This document shows positions 1 through 9,316 of a DNA stretch of 14,831 nt, piece after piece. Source of the stretch: Clostridia bacterium (GTDB lineage Bacteria > Bacillota > Clostridia > Oscillospirales > CAG-272); NCBI GenBank assembly GCA_017452215.1, contig JAFTMU010000387.1, forward strand, positions 1-14,831, in the 5' to 3' direction. The translations under genes were made by a program, and so were the position numbers. The notes below the pieces were generated by a model. The model worked only from the letters and a program-made list of their open reading frames with translations, was not told the origin of the DNA and did not search any database. The first letter of the stretch is position 1, and every line of letters begins with the position of its first letter.

Positions 1-333
1 AACCGCATCCTCAACGTCCATCCCGCCCTGATCCCGTCCTTTTGCGGGAAAGGCTATTACGGGCTTCACGTGCACGAGGCGGCACTCGAAAAGGGCGTCA
101 AGGTATCGGGGGCTACGGTGCATATCGTTACCCCCGAGTGTGATGCAGGTCCCATCGTTTTGCAAAAGGCGGTCACCGTACGCCAAGGGGATACTCCCGA
201 GACGCTGCAAAAGCGGATCATGGAGCAGGCAGAATGGAAGATCCTGCCCCGTGCGGTCAAGCTGTTCTGCGAGGGACGGATCACGGTAGAGAACAACAAG
301 GTTTACATACATCGAAAGAGAAGGAGCGTATAA
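1..333 (+). CDS. purN: Phosphoribosylglycinamide formyltransferase (GART), 3' part
   Basis: PurN transfers a formyl group from 10-formyl-tetrahydrofolate to GAR, the third step of de novo purine synthesis, in the cytoplasm. The reading frame is open from base 1, so the N-terminal part lies outside the window and 110 residues are visible. They contain the family motif NVHPALIPSF with the catalytic Asn and His (visible residues 5 and 7). The expected catalytic Asp is in TPECDAGPIVLQ (visible residue 48). The C-terminal segment GDTPETLQKRI also fits. The TAA stop is 3 bp before the next start, so it is cotranscribed with the downstream purine genes. The family assignment is secure; the start cannot be seen. 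Confidence 0.95.
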   Translation, partial: NRILNVHPALIPSFCGKGYYGLHVHEAALEKGVKVSGATVHIVTPECDAGPIVLQKAVTVRQGDTPETLQKRIMEQAEWKILPRAVKLFCEGRITVENNKVYIHRKRRSV

Positions 334-336
334 ATC

Positions 337-1053
337 ATGAAGATTTCCACCATTGCACAGGAATTGAACTCTCTTGCCTATCATGGCAGAGGCATTATCA
401 TAGGAAAGAGCGCTGATGGCAAGAAGGCTGTCACCGCATACTTTATCATGGGCAGAAGCGTCAACAGCCGCAACCGTGTGTTCGTTGCCGAGGGCGACGC
501 TATGCGCACCAAGGCGTTTGACGAATCCAAAATGGTTGACCCCCATCTTATCATCTACTATCCCGTCAGAGTCCTTGGAAACAAGACCATTGTGACCAAC
601 GGTGACCAGACCGATACCATTTACGATCTGATGGACAAGCAGATGACCTTTGAGCAAGCACTGCGCACCCGTGAGTTTGAGGACGACAAGCCCAACTTCA
701 CTCCCAGAATCTCGGGTATTATTCGCCGTGAGAGCGAGGGAATGAACTTTGCCATGTCTATTCTCAAAAGCGCAGAGGGGGACGATTCCTCCTGCGAGCG
801 CTTCACCTATGCGTATTCCAATCCCATTGCAGGCAGAGCCAAATTCATTCACACCTACAACGGTGACGGCAATCCGCTGCCTTCCTTTGAGGGTGAGCCT
901 AAGACCCTGCTCCTTCCCGACGTGGAGATCGATGAATTGACCTCCTTGATCTGGGAAAATCTGAATGAGGACAACAAGGTGTCTCTCTTTGTCCGTTACA
1001 TCGACATTGCCAGCGGTGAGTGCGAAACGAGAATCGTAAATAAAAATGCTTGA
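337..1053 (+). CDS. purO: IMP cyclohydrolase, PurO-type
   Basis: A 238-aa protein resembling the IMP cyclohydrolase-like family (PF07826), typified by archaeal PurO. It would close the ring of FAICAR to give IMP, the last step of the pathway. It is unrelated to the cyclohydrolase half of bifunctional PurH; archaeal PurO has an Ntn-hydrolase fold. Recognisable conserved blocks are HGRGIIIG (16-23), MGRSVNSRNRVF (38-49), TPRISG (122-127), AYSNP (159-163) and FIHTYNGDGNPLPSFEGEP (170-188). An AAGGAG site at 321-326 lies 10 bp before the ATG. The stand-alone AICAR formyltransferase directly downstream lacks a cyclohydrolase domain, which strongly supports this role. The assignment rests on remembered family motifs and context, not on an alignment. 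Confidence 0.85.
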   Translation: MKISTIAQELNSLAYHGRGIIIGKSADGKKAVTAYFIMGRSVNSRNRVFVAEGDAMRTKAFDESKMVDPHLIIYYPVRVLGNKTIVTNGDQTDTIYDLMDKQMTFEQALRTREFEDDKPNFTPRISGIIRRESEGMNFAMSILKSAEGDDSSCERFTYAYSNPIAGRAKFIHTYNGDGNPLPSFEGEPKTLLLPDVEIDELTSLIWENLNEDNKVSLFVRYIDIASGECETRIVNKNA

Positions 1054-1057
1054 GGTG
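1052..1057 (+). promoter_or_regulatory. Ribosome-binding site deciding the purH start
   Basis: GAGGTG, overlapping the purO stop, lies 7 bp before the ATG at 1065. It favours that ATG over the in-frame TTG at 1050, which overlaps the purO stop codon and has no well-placed site. Confidence 0.6.
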
Positions 1058-1064
1058 TGGAAAA

Positions 1065-2249
1065 ATGAAAGAATTTGAATTGAAATACGGCTGCAACCCC
1101 AATCAAAAGCCCTCCAAGATCTTTATGCAGGACGGTTCCGATCTTCCCATTGAGATTTTGTGCGGCAGACCCGGATACATTAACTTTTTGGATGCCTTCA
1201 ACTCCTGGCAGCTGGTCAAGGAGCTGAAAGTGGCGCTGGGACTTCCCGCAGTGACCTCCTTCAAGCACGTCAGCCCCACCTCGGCGGCGGTTGGTATTCC
1301 GCTTTCCGACAAGCTCAAAAAGGCTTGCTTTGTGGACGATATTGAGGGCTTGGACGAGTCCACCTTGGCTTGCGCCTATGCAAGAGCCAGAGGTACCGAC
1401 CGTATGTGCTCCTTTGGCGACTGGGTAGCACTTTCCGACGTGTGCGACGTGACCACGGCGCTCTTGATCAAGAGAGAGGTCTCCGACGGTGTCATCGCTC
1501 CCGGATACGAGCCTGAGGCTCTGGAGATCCTCAAGAGCAAGAGAAAGGGTAACTATAACATCGTAAAGATCGATCCCGAGTACGTTCCCGCAGAGATCGA
1601 GAGAAAGCAGGTATTCGGCATTACCTTTGAGCAGGGAAGAAACAATTTTGAGATCAACCGTGCGCTGCTTTCCAACGTGGTGACGGACAATAAGGATCTG
1701 CCCGAGGAGGCGATCAGAGACCTGATCGTAGCGCTCATTACCCTCAAATACACCCAATCCAATTCGGTGTGTTACGCCGTGGACGGACAGGCGATCGGTG
1801 TAGGTGCGGGACAGCAATCCCGTATTCACTGCACCCGTCTTGCAGGTACCAAGGCAGACACCTGGTTCCTCCGTCAGCACGACAAGGTGCTGAATCTGCC
1901 CTTCCTTCCCACCATTGGACGTCCCGACAGAGATAACGTTATTGACGGATATATCAATCAGAACGAGGAGGACGTTTGCGCCGACGGAAATTGGCAAAAG
2001 TATTTCACCGAGCAACCCGCTCCCTTTACCAAGGCGGAGCAAGATGCCTATCTTGCTACCATTGATGGGGTTGCCTTGGGCTCGGATGCCTTCTTCCCGT
2101 TCAGCGACAACATCGAGCGTGCCAAGAAGAGCGGTGTAAAATATATCGCAGAGCCCGGCGGCTCGATCCGTGACGACGCTGTGATCGATTGCTGTAATAA
2201 GTACGGCATGGCAATGGCGTTTACGGGTATGAGACTGTTCCATCACTAA
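1065..2249 (+). CDS. purH: AICAR formyltransferase (stand-alone)
   Basis: This 394-aa protein converts AICAR plus 10-formyl-tetrahydrofolate to FAICAR, the penultimate step to IMP. It corresponds only to the AICAR-transformylase half of bifunctional PurH. The catalytic Lys-His pair is in SFKHVSP (K67, H68). The block SNSVCYAVDGQAIGVGAGQQ (232-251) carries the conserved Asn and Gly-rich segment. The C-terminal signature is DAFFPF (341-346), PGGSIRDD (364-371) and AFTGMRLFHH (385-394). The MGS-like cyclohydrolase domain that starts normal PurH is absent, and the neighbouring PurO-type protein supplies that activity. The ATG at 1065 was chosen because of the GAGGTG site 7 bp upstream. The symbol purH is used for the activity; some schemes name the stand-alone form differently. 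Confidence 0.9.
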   Translation: MKEFELKYGCNPNQKPSKIFMQDGSDLPIEILCGRPGYINFLDAFNSWQLVKELKVALGLPAVTSFKHVSPTSAAVGIPLSDKLKKACFVDDIEGLDESTLACAYARARGTDRMCSFGDWVALSDVCDVTTALLIKREVSDGVIAPGYEPEALEILKSKRKGNYNIVKIDPEYVPAEIERKQVFGITFEQGRNNFEINRALLSNVVTDNKDLPEEAIRDLIVALITLKYTQSNSVCYAVDGQAIGVGAGQQSRIHCTRLAGTKADTWFLRQHDKVLNLPFLPTIGRPDRDNVIDGYINQNEEDVCADGNWQKYFTEQPAPFTKAEQDAYLATIDGVALGSDAFFPFSDNIERAKKSGVKYIAEPGGSIRDDAVIDCCNKYGMAMAFTGMRLFHH

Positions 2250-2269
2250 TATCTCACAGGAGAAAAAGC

Positions 2270-3538
2270 ATGAAGATCATGGTCGTTGGTGGCGGCGGCA
2301 GAGAGCACGCCATCATTAAAAAGCTCAAAGAAAATCAAAGTGTTACCGAGATCTATGCGCTTCCCGGCAACGGCGGTATTGCCGCCGACGCTACCTGCGT
2401 GGATATCGGTGCCAAGGAGATCGATAAGATCGCAGCGTTTGCCAAGGAAACGGGAATCGATTTTGCGGTGGTTGCACCCGACGATCCGTTGGTGCTTGGT
2501 GCTGTGGATGCCCTGGAGGCTTTGGGGATCCCTTGCTTTGGTCCCCGTGCCAATGCGGCGATCATTGAGTGAAGCAAGGTCTTTTCCAAAAATCTGATGA
2601 AAAAATACGGGATCCCCACCGCCGCATACGAGGTCTTTGACGATATGCAAAAGGCGTTGGATTACATTAAGGACGCTCCCATTCCCACCGTCATCAAGGC
2701 AGACGGCCTGGCGCTGGGTAAGGGTGTGATCATCGCTCAGACCAGAGAGGAAGCCGTGGAGGCTGTGCGCTCCATGATGGAGGACAAGGTCTTTGGCGAG
2801 AGCGGAAGCCATATCGTGATCGAGGAATTCCTCACGGGTCCCGAGGTGTCGGTGCTTTCCTTTACCGACGGAAAAACGGTGGTTCCCATGGTGTCCTCTA
2901 TGGACCACAAGCGGGCAGGGGACAACGATACGGGCTTGAACACGGGCGGTATGGGAACGGTTGCGCCGAATCCCTGCTATACTCCCGAAATTGCCGAGGT
3001 GTGTATGAGGGAGATCTTCCTTCCCACGATCAATGCCATGAACGCCGAGGGACGGACCTTCAAGGGCTGCCTGTATTTCGGCTTGATGCTCACGCCGAAC
3101 GGTCCCCGTGTGATCGAGTACAACTGTCGCTTCGGTGACCCCGAGACCCAGGTGGTTCTGCCTTTGTTGGAGAGCGATCTCTTGACGATCATGCAGGCGA
3201 CCGCCAACGGCACTCTTGGTGAGTGCGAGGTGAAATTTGCCGACCGTCACGCCTGCTGCGTGATCATGGCATCCAAGGGATACCCCACAAAGTACGACAA
3301 GGGCTTTGCCATTGACATTCCCGCAAACGTTGCCGAGAGCGTGTACGTAGCGGGAGCGGCGATCAAGGACGGCTCTCTTGTGACCAGCGGCGGCCGTGTG
3401 CTTGGTGTCACGGCGGTGGAGAACACGCTGGAGGCGGCGATTGACGCATCCTATGAAAAGGTTAAGCAGATCCACTTTGAAAATGCCTATTATCGCAACG
3501 ACATTGGAGCGAGAGCCCTGGCGGCAGGAGGAAAATAA
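2270..3538 (+). pseudogene. purD: Phosphoribosylamine-glycine ligase (GARS), interrupted by an in-frame UGA
   Basis: GARS joins phosphoribosylamine and glycine using ATP, the second step of purine synthesis. The frame encodes a full-length family member (422 codons plus stop) but has UGA at codon 101 (2570-2572). Upstream is the N-terminal domain with GGGGREHA (7-14) and FGPRANAAIIE. Downstream, still in frame, are SKVFSKNLMKKYGIPTA, the ATP-grasp segment KADGLALGKG (143-152), DHKRAG and NTGGMG (within 212-229) and NCRFGDPETQ (285-294). Family members read EGSK at the interruption, so the codon should be Gly and a single G-to-T change from GGA explains it. An AGGAGA site is 6 bp before the start. 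The next in-frame ATG (2597) has only AAGG, about 17 bp away. This may be a nonsense mutation, a sequence error, readthrough or a split enzyme. Confidence 0.85.
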
Positions 3539-3541
3539 ATC

Positions 3542-6500
3542 ATGGTATACAGAGTTTACGTAGAAAAAAAGGCAGAGCTTGCCCATGAGGCAACTGCTCT
3601 GTGTTCCGAACTGAAAAATTTGTTGGGGATCGAGACGCTTGCCTCTGTGCGGGTGATCAATCGCTACGACGTGGAGAATATTGAGGAGGCGCTGTTTGAA
3701 AAGGCGGTGCGTACCGTGTTCTCCGAGCCCCAGCTGGACATCGTGTCCACCGAGATCGATGCCAAGGGCGGCACGGTGTTTGCCGTGGAGCCTCTGCCCG
3801 GTCAGTTTGATCAGAGAGCCGATTCGGCAGCCCAGTGCATTCAGCTGCAAAGCCAGGGTGAGCGTCCCACGGTACGCTCTGCAAAGGTCTACGTTCTTGG
3901 CGGCGCATTGACCGAGGACGAGATCAATGCCGTGAAAAAGTACGTGATCAATGCCGTGGAGAGCCGTGAGGCATCCTTGGAAAAGCCCGAGACCCTTGCC
4001 ATTGAGTACGGTACTCCCTCTACGGTTGCCACCGTGGAAGGCTTTATTGGTCTGGACGAGGCAGGTCTTGGCGAGCTTTTGGATCGCTTGGGTCTTGCAA
4101 TGGATCTGGATGATCTGAAATTCTTGCAGAATTACTTTAAGAACGAGGAGCACAGAGACCCCACCATCACCGAGATCCGTGTGGTGGATACCTATTGGTC
4201 GGATCACTGTCGCCACACCACCTTTTCTACCCACATCGACGACGTGAAGATCGACGACCCTGCCGTTGCCCGGGCGTATGAGCGCTATCTTGCAGCACGT
4301 GTAGAGGTTTACGGTGAGGAAAAGGCAGCAAAGCGTCCCCAAACCCTGATGGATATTGCCACCATTGCGGTGAAAACGCTGAAAAAGAGAGGCGTGCTTC
4401 CCGAGCTTGACGAGAGCGAGGAGATCAACGCTTGCTCTATTCACGTCAGCGCTAACGTTAACGGTGAGGAGCAGGATTGGCTGTTGATGTTCAAGAATGA
4501 GACCCACAACCATCCCACCGAGATCGAGCCCTTTGGTGGCGCCGCTACCTGTATCGGCGGCTGTATCCGTGACCCTCTTTCGGGACGTGCCTACGTTCAT
4601 CAGGCGATGCGTGTGACGGGTGCGGCAGATCCCCGCAAGGCGCTGAATGAGACGATGGCGGGCAAGCTCCCACAAAGAAAGCTTTGCCAGACCGCTGCCG
4701 CAGGATATTCCTCCTACGGTAACCAGATCGGTCTTGCTACGGGTCACGTGGCAGAGGTCTATCACGACGGATACGTGGCAAAGAGACTGGAATGCGGCGC
4801 AGTGGTTGCCGCAGCGCCTGCATACAACGTGCGCCGTGAGCGTCCCGCCCCCGGTGACGTGATCGTTTTATTGGGCGGACGTACGGGCCGTGACGGCATC
4901 GGCGGCGCAACGGGCTCCTCCAAGAGCCACAATATGAAATCTCTGACCACCATGGCGTCGGAGGTGCAAAAGGGTAACGCTCCCGAGGAGAGAAAGATCC
5001 AGCGTCTGTTCCGTGACGCCAACGTTACCCGACTGATCAAGAGATGTAATGACTTTGGCGCAGGCGGTGTTTCGGTTGCCATCGGTGAGCTTGCCGACGG
5101 ACTCCGCATCGATCTTGACGCCGTAAGAAAGAAATATGACGGCCTTGACGGCACAGAGCTTGCCATCTCCGAATCTCAGGAGAGAATGGCAGTAGTGGTA
5201 GCTCCCGAGGACGCAGACCGCTTTATCGCATACGCCGAGGCGGAAAACTTGGAGGCATACCGTGTTGCGGTGGTCACCGAGGAGGCTCGCATGGTCATGT
5301 CCTGGAAGGGGCAGACGGTGGCGGATCTTTCCCGTGCGTTCCTCAACACCAACGGCGCCGATAAGCATGCTACTGTTGAGGTAGCAGAGAAGGATCTTTC
5401 GGTATTCTCCCGTGCGCTGTACGGCAATCTGAGAGAGATGGCAAGCGACCTGAAAACTGCCGGCAGACGTGGACTTGTCGAGCGCTTTGACGGCTCCATT
5501 GGAGCGGGATCGGTGCTCATGCCCTTTGGCGGCAAGACCCAGAGAACCCCTGCGCAGGCAATGGCGGCGCTGCTTCCCGTATTGCCGGGACAGGTGACCG
5601 ATCAGGCAAGCGTCATGGCTTGGGGCTTGGATCCCGACGTGATGAGCGTTGACCCCTACACGGGCGCACACGCCGCTGTTTACAGCTCCATGGCAAAGAT
5701 CGTTGCTGCAGGCGCCGATTATAAGGATGCATACCTTACGTTACAGGAATTTTTTGAAAAGCTCCGCACCGAGCCCGTGCGTTGGGGTAAGCCTTTTGCG
5801 GCTCTGCTTGGCGCAATGGACGCACAGTTGGAGCTGAATGCGGCTGCCATCGGCGGTAAGGACTCTATGTCGGGTACCTTCCTTGACAAGGACGTGCCTC
5901 CCACGCTGATCTCCTTTGCCATTGCTCCCATCAAGGCAGACAGAGTCCTTTCTCCCGAATTCAAGGAGGCGGGACACCCTGTATATCTGTTCGCTCCCAC
6001 CGAATCCACTCCCGACAGCACCAAGGCGGCGTGGGATGCCTTCCACGCACTGTGCACGGCAGGAAAGGTCAAGGCGGCTTGGGCGGTAGAAAACGGTCTT
6101 GCCGAGGCAGTGATGAAGATGTCCTTCGGTAATGAGATCGGATTTGCATCTAACGGAGCGGTCAAGAATGAATGGTACAACGGTATGATGCAGGACTTCA
6201 TTGTGGCAGAGATTTGTGAGGACGTGGAGTGCGCATATGCCACCAAGATCGGTATGACCACCGCTTCTCCCGAGATCGTGCTGGACGGTGAGCGTGCAAG
6301 CATCAAGGAGTTGCTCTCTCTCAACGAAGCGACCCTGTCGGGAGTCTATCCCACCGACGCTCCCGCCAAGAGTGCCTTGGAGACCTTCTCCTACACGGGC
6401 GGCTGCAATGCTGCTCCCGCCATCAAGCACGCACGTCCCAAGGTATTGATCCCCGTATTCCCCGGTACCAACTGCGAATATGATTCCGCACGTGCCATCG

Positions 6501-7231
6501 ATGCGGCAGGTGCCGACGCCGAGATCGTGGTGATCCGCAATCTCACCGCCGAGGGCGTTGCCCGCAGTGTGGAGACAGTATCCAAAAAGCTCTCCGAGAG
6601 CCAGATGGTATTCATTCCCGGCGGATTTTCGGGCGGTGACGAGCCCGACGGCTCTGCTAAATTTATTACCGCTTTCTTCCGCAATCCCGAGATCAAGGAG
6701 CAGGTGGAGCGGCTTTTGAATGACCGTGACGGCTTGATGCTGGGAATTTGCAACGGCTTCCAGGCATTGATCAAGTTGGGGTTGGTGCCTTACGGTAAGA
6801 TCATTGATACCGACGAAAATTGTCCCACTCTGACCTACAATATCATCAGTCGCCACCAATCCAAGCTGGTACGCACCCGTGTGTGCACCAACAAGTCTCC
6901 TTGGCTGGCAGGCACCCAGGTGGGGGAGATCTACACAGTTCCGATCTCTCACGGCGAGGGAAGATTTTTGGCGTCCGAGGAGCTGGTTCGCAGTCTTGCG
7001 AAAAATGGACAGATCGCTACCCAGTACGTGGATCTTGACGGTAATCCCACCATGGATACCTCCTTCAATCCCAACGGCTCTATCTATGCCGTGGAGGGTA
7101 TCACCTCTCCCGACGGCAGAGTCCTTGGTAAGATGGGACACAGCGAGCGTATCGGCAACAATCTTTACAGAAACGTAGACGGTCAGTACGACATGAAGCT
7201 TTTTGCATCCGCAGTGAAATATTTCCGTTAA
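3542..7231 (+). CDS. purL: Phosphoribosylformylglycinamidine synthase, single-chain
   Basis: This 1229-aa long-form FGAM synthase converts FGAR, glutamine and ATP to FGAM. In one chain it carries the functions that PurS, PurL and PurQ share in Bacillus. A PurS-like N-terminal region (about 1-150) and linker are followed by the synthase domains, with SDHCRH (220-225) and the ETHNHP motif (320-325) followed by [14 protein letters not shown]. The C-terminal class I glutaminase domain begins near residue 967 ([15 protein letters not shown]). Its nucleophile is Cys1070 in GICNGFQ, and His1137 and Glu1139 in SHGEGRF complete the triad. A perfect AGGAGG (3526-3531) lies 10 bp before the ATG, overlapping the end of purD. 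Length and layout are normal for the long form, and all catalytic residues are present. Confidence 0.97.
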   Translation: MVYRVYVEKKAELAHEATALCSELKNLLGIETLASVRVINRYDVENIEEALFEKAVRTVFSEPQLDIVSTEIDAKGGTVFAVEPLPGQFDQRADSAAQCIQLQSQGERPTVRSAKVYVLGGALTEDEINAVKKYVINAVESREASLEKPETLAIEYGTPSTVATVEGFIGLDEAGLGELLDRLGLAMDLDDLKFLQNYFKNEEHRDPTITEIRVVDTYWSDHCRHTTFSTHIDDVKIDDPAVARAYERYLAARVEVYGEEKAAKRPQTLMDIATIAVKTLKKRGVLPELDESEEINACSIHVSANVNGEEQDWLLMFKNETHNHPTEIEPFGGAATCIGGCIRDPLSGRAYVHQAMRVTGAADPRKALNETMAGKLPQRKLCQTAAAGYSSYGNQIGLATGHVAEVYHDGYVAKRLECGAVVAAAPAYNVRRERPAPGDVIVLLGGRTGRDGIGGATGSSKSHNMKSLTTMASEVQKGNAPEERKIQRLFRDANVTRLIKRCNDFGAGGVSVAIGELADGLRIDLDAVRKKYDGLDGTELAISESQERMAVVVAPEDADRFIAYAEAENLEAYRVAVVTEEARMVMSWKGQTVADLSRAFLNTNGADKHATVEVAEKDLSVFSRALYGNLREMASDLKTAGRRGLVERFDGSIGAGSVLMPFGGKTQRTPAQAMAALLPVLPGQVTDQASVMAWGLDPDVMSVDPYTGAHAAVYSSMAKIVAAGADYKDAYLTLQEFFEKLRTEPVRWGKPFAALLGAMDAQLELNAAAIGGKDSMSGTFLDKDVPPTLISFAIAPIKADRVLSPEFKEAGHPVYLFAPTESTPDSTKAAWDAFHALCTAGKVKAAWAVENGLAEAVMKMSFGNEIGFASNGAVKNEWYNGMMQDFIVAEICEDVECAYATKIGMTTASPEIVLDGERASIKELLSLNEATLSGVYPTDAPAKSALETFSYTGGCNAAPAIKHARPKVLIPVFPGTNCEYDSARAIDAAGADAEIVVIRNLTAEGVARSVETVSKKLSESQMVFIPGGFSGGDEPDGSAKFITAFFRNPEIKEQVERLLNDRDGLMLGICNGFQALIKLGLVPYGKIIDTDENCPTLTYNIISRHQSKLVRTRVCTNKSPWLAGTQVGEIYTVPISHGEGRFLASEELVRSLAKNGQIATQYVDLDGNPTMDTSFNPNGSIYAVEGITSPDGRVLGKMGHSERIGNNLYRNVDGQYDMKLFASAVKYFR

Positions 7232-7244
7232 GGAGGATGATCCC

Positions 7245-8918
7245 ATGGCATATTTAAGCGATATCGAAATTGCGCAAAGCACGAAGATGAAGCCCATTAC
7301 CGAGATCGCCCGTGTTGCGGGCGTTGACGAGGACTATTTGGAGCAGTACGGAAAATACAAGGCAAAGGTGGACTATGCCTTGCTCAAGGACTCTCCCCGT
7401 AAAAACGGAAAATTGATCCTGGTCACCGCTATCACCCCCACCCCTGCGGGGGAGGGAAAGACCACCACCACCATCGGTCTTGCCGATGGTTTGTCCCGCA
7501 TTGGGAAAAACTGTGTGGTCGCTCTGCGTGAGCCCTCACTGGGACCTGTGTTTGGTGTCAAGGGCGGCGCCGCAGGCGGCGGATATGCCCAGGTGGTTCC
7601 CATGGAGGATATCAATCTGCACTTTACGGGAGATTTCCACGCCATCGGCGCTGCGAATAACCTGCTGGCTGCCATGCTGGACAATCACATCTATCAGGGC
7701 AACCGACTCAATATCGATCCCCGCCGTATCACATGGAAGAGATGTGTGGATATGAATGACCGTCAGCTCAGATTCGTTACCGACGGTCTTGGCGGCAGAG
7801 TCAACGGCGTTCCCCGTGAGGATGGATACGACATTACCGTTGCCTCCGAGATCATGGCGGTGTTCTGCCTTGCCAACTCGATTACCGATCTGAAAGAGCG
7901 TCTTTCCCGTATCGTGGTGGCGTACACCTACGATGAAAAGCCCGTGACTGCCAAGGATCTTGGCGCTGTGGGCGCTATGGCGGCGCTTCTCAAGGACGCC
8001 TTGAAGCCCAATCTGGTACAGACGCTGGAGGGAACTCCCGCATTCGTTCACGGAGGTCCTTTTGCAAATATTGCTCACGGCTGTAACTCGGTTATTGCCA
8101 CCAAGATGGCAATGAAGCTTGGGGATTACGCTGTCACCGAGGCAGGCTTTGGCGCAGATCTTGGTGCAGAGAAATTCCTTGACATCAAGTGCCGTGCGGC
8201 GGGTCTGCATCCCGATGCCGTGGTCGTGGTTGCCACTGTTCGTGCCTTGAAGATGCACGGCGGTCTTGCCAAGACCGAGCTTGGAAACGAGGATCTGTGT
8301 GCATTGGAGAAGGGCATTCCCAATCTGTTGCGCCACGTTTCCAATATCAAAAATGTTTACCATCTGCCCTCGGTGGTAGCGGTCAACCGTTTCCCCACGG
8401 ATACCGATGCCGAGATCGAGCTGGTCATTGAAAAATGCAAGGCGCTGGGTGTCAACGTGGTGCTCTCTACCGTTTGGGCAGAGGGCGGCAAGGGAGGCGA
8501 GGCGCTTGCCCGTGAGGTCGTGCGTCTTTGCGAGGAGAAAAATGAGTTTTCGTTCAGCTATGAGCTGGACGGAACCATCGAGGAAAAGATCGATACCATC
8601 GTCAAGCGCATCTATGGCGGTGACGGTGTGGTGATCGCTCCTGCCGCAAAAAAGGAGATCGACCGATTGAATGCCTTGGGCTTTGACAAGCTGCCCGTTT
8701 GTATGGCAAAGACCCAGTACAGCTTCTCGGACGATATGACCAAGCTGGGCGCTCCCGAGCATTTCACCGTGACCGTGAGAAACGTGAAGGTCTCTGCAGG
8801 CGCAGGCTTTATCGTGGCACTGACAGGCGACATTATGACCATGCCCGGACTTCCCAAGGTCCCCGCAGCCGAGCGGATCGACGTGGATGAAAACGGCAAG
8901 ATCTCAGGTTTGTTTTAA
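7245..8918 (+). CDS. fhs: Formate-tetrahydrofolate ligase
   Basis: Fhs (FTHFS) makes 10-formyl-tetrahydrofolate from formate, ATP and tetrahydrofolate. At 557 aa it has the usual family length. The P-loop [13 protein letters not shown] lies at about 64-76. Other family blocks are [34 protein letters not shown] and [10 protein letters not shown]. An AGGAGG (7231-7236) begins on the last base of the purL stop, 8 bp before the ATG, so the gene belongs to the purine operon. The cofactor it produces is used by PurN and the AICAR formyltransferase upstream. Its location argues for a biosynthetic supply role; whether the organism also uses it for acetogenesis cannot be told here. Confidence 0.97.
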   Translation: MAYLSDIEIAQSTKMKPITEIARVAGVDEDYLEQYGKYKAKVDYALLKDSPRKNGKLILVTAITPTPAGEGKTTTTIGLADGLSRIGKNCVVALREPSLGPVFGVKGGAAGGGYAQVVPMEDINLHFTGDFHAIGAANNLLAAMLDNHIYQGNRLNIDPRRITWKRCVDMNDRQLRFVTDGLGGRVNGVPREDGYDITVASEIMAVFCLANSITDLKERLSRIVVAYTYDEKPVTAKDLGAVGAMAALLKDALKPNLVQTLEGTPAFVHGGPFANIAHGCNSVIATKMAMKLGDYAVTEAGFGADLGAEKFLDIKCRAAGLHPDAVVVVATVRALKMHGGLAKTELGNEDLCALEKGIPNLLRHVSNIKNVYHLPSVVAVNRFPTDTDAEIELVIEKCKALGVNVVLSTVWAEGGKGGEALAREVVRLCEEKNEFSFSYELDGTIEEKIDTIVKRIYGGDGVVIAPAAKKEIDRLNALGFDKLPVCMAKTQYSFSDDMTKLGAPEHFTVTVRNVKVSAGAGFIVALTGDIMTMPGLPKVPAAERIDVDENGKISGLF

Positions 8919-8929
8919 AGAATAAAATT

Positions 8930-8970
8930 AAAGAGAAGCGAAAGGCAAAGTTGCTTTTCGCTTCTCTTTT
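8930..8970 (+). terminator. Intrinsic terminator of the purine-fhs operon
   Basis: A 19-nt arm AAAGAGAAGCGAAAGGCAA (8930-8948) pairs with 8951-8969, with one G-U pair. The innermost pairs must open to give a workable loop. The right arm ends in CTCTTTT, a modest U tract. It starts 11 bp after the fhs stop codon. A nearly identical hairpin lies about 325 bp downstream. Confidence 0.85.
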
Positions 8971-8992
8971 CGGACTGTAGGCAAAAGCATGG

Positions 8993-9086
8993 ACTTTCGC
9001 CAGTTCGACGAAAGTTTTCGCCCGCCTTTTTCAAAAGGCGGCGCAGTGGAGGCTGCGTAAGCCTCCTCGCCGTCCGCAGACGGCGA
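8993..9086. repeat. Cluster of four small perfect stem-loops
   Basis: Four perfect stems occur within 94 bp. ACTTTCG pairs between 8993-8999 and 9009-9015. CCGCCTTTT and AAAAGGCGG pair between 9022-9030 and 9033-9041. GGAGGCT and AGCCTCC pair between 9048-9054 and 9060-9066, with loop GCGTA. TCGCCGTC and GACGGCGA pair between 9067-9074 and 9079-9086, with loop CGCA. The last two are directly adjacent. Such packing is unlike coding DNA and suggests a structured RNA or a repeat element. Confidence 0.6.
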
Positions 9087-9104
9087 AATTTCTTCTCCTT
9101 ACGG

Positions 9105-9199
9105 CGCTTTTCTTTTTGCCAAGCTACAATTGCTTGCAATTGCGGCTGAGCTTGCGAAGCCTATTTCATTTTGCGCCTTCTTGGTCAAAAGAAAAAGCG
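9105..9199. repeat. Imperfect inverted repeat, about 20-nt arms
   Basis: Arm CGCTTTTCTTTTTGCCAAG (9105-9123) is the reverse complement of CTTGGTCAAAAGAAAAAGCG (9180-9199), apart from single-base insertions. The arms enclose 56 bp with a smaller symmetric segment CAATTGC-TT-GCAATTG (9127-9142). Confidence 0.55.
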
Positions 9200-9254
9200 G
9201 AACAAAAGAGCTTCTGCAAATTGACAAACTGTGCGCCTTTGGTCTACAACCTGC

Positions 9255-9297
9255 AAAGAGAAGCGAAAGGCAAAATTGCTTTTTGCTTCTCTTTTTT
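9255..9297 (+). terminator. Second copy of the terminator hairpin
   Basis: The left arm AAAGAGAAGCGAAAGGCAA (9255-9273) is identical to that of the hairpin after fhs. The right arm (9276-9294) forms two G-U pairs and runs into a six-T tract (9292-9297), a better terminator tail than the first copy. It lies 20 bp before the promoter of the next unit and would insulate it from upstream readthrough. Confidence 0.75.
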
Positions 9298-9316
9298 GAA
9301 AAATCGGAGTATGGTG

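Larger units (their letters stand above)
8930..9294. repeat. Hairpin-rich intergenic element bounded by near-identical hairpins
   Basis: This covers most of the 473-bp gene-free gap (8919-9391). Both ends are hairpins with the same 19-nt left arm. Counting flanks, the two 51-nt ends match as inverted repeats at 42 of 51 positions, although much of this follows from each end being palindromic. Between them lie at least four small perfect stems and one longer inverted repeat. Short ORFs here have no recognisable domain, good start context or family resemblance. The structure suggests a non-coding repeat of REP or MITE type, but no target-site duplication is evident and no second genomic copy can be checked here. 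Confidence 0.45.

Noticed and set aside
1..336. Purine riboswitch or PurR-type control
   Set aside because: The operon's promoter and leader lie upstream of the window, so nothing about its regulation can be judged from this sequence.
2570..2610. Selenocysteine insertion at the purD UGA
   Set aside because: The position is a structural glycine in the family, not a Cys or redox site, and no convincing hairpin follows the UGA.
2270..3538. Genome-wide recoding of UGA as glycine, as in SR1 and Gracilibacteria, to explain the purD UGA
   Set aside because: Only one internal UGA is found in about 12 kb of coding sequence, and UGA ends purO, ymfF and ymfH where the next gene starts or overlaps. A recoded genome would show many internal UGA codons.
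2246..4765. 839-aa minus-strand ORF, and similar long minus-strand ORFs at 996-2246, 5741-7297, 7536-8762 and 12230-13246
   Set aside because: They lie opposite well-identified genes (opposite purD-purL, in exact codon register), have no recognisable domains, and result from codon bias that removes antisense stops.
8915..9139. 74-aa minus-strand ORF after fhs
   Set aside because: It is made of translated hairpin repeats, is highly Arg/Lys-rich, and has no supported start or homology that I recognise.
9221..9250. Possible promoter TTGACA (9221-9226), 18 bp, TACAAC (9245-9250) inside the intergenic element
   Set aside because: The -10 box matches consensus at only 4 of 6 positions, and any transcript would run almost directly into the hairpin at 9255-9297. 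Too weak to list.
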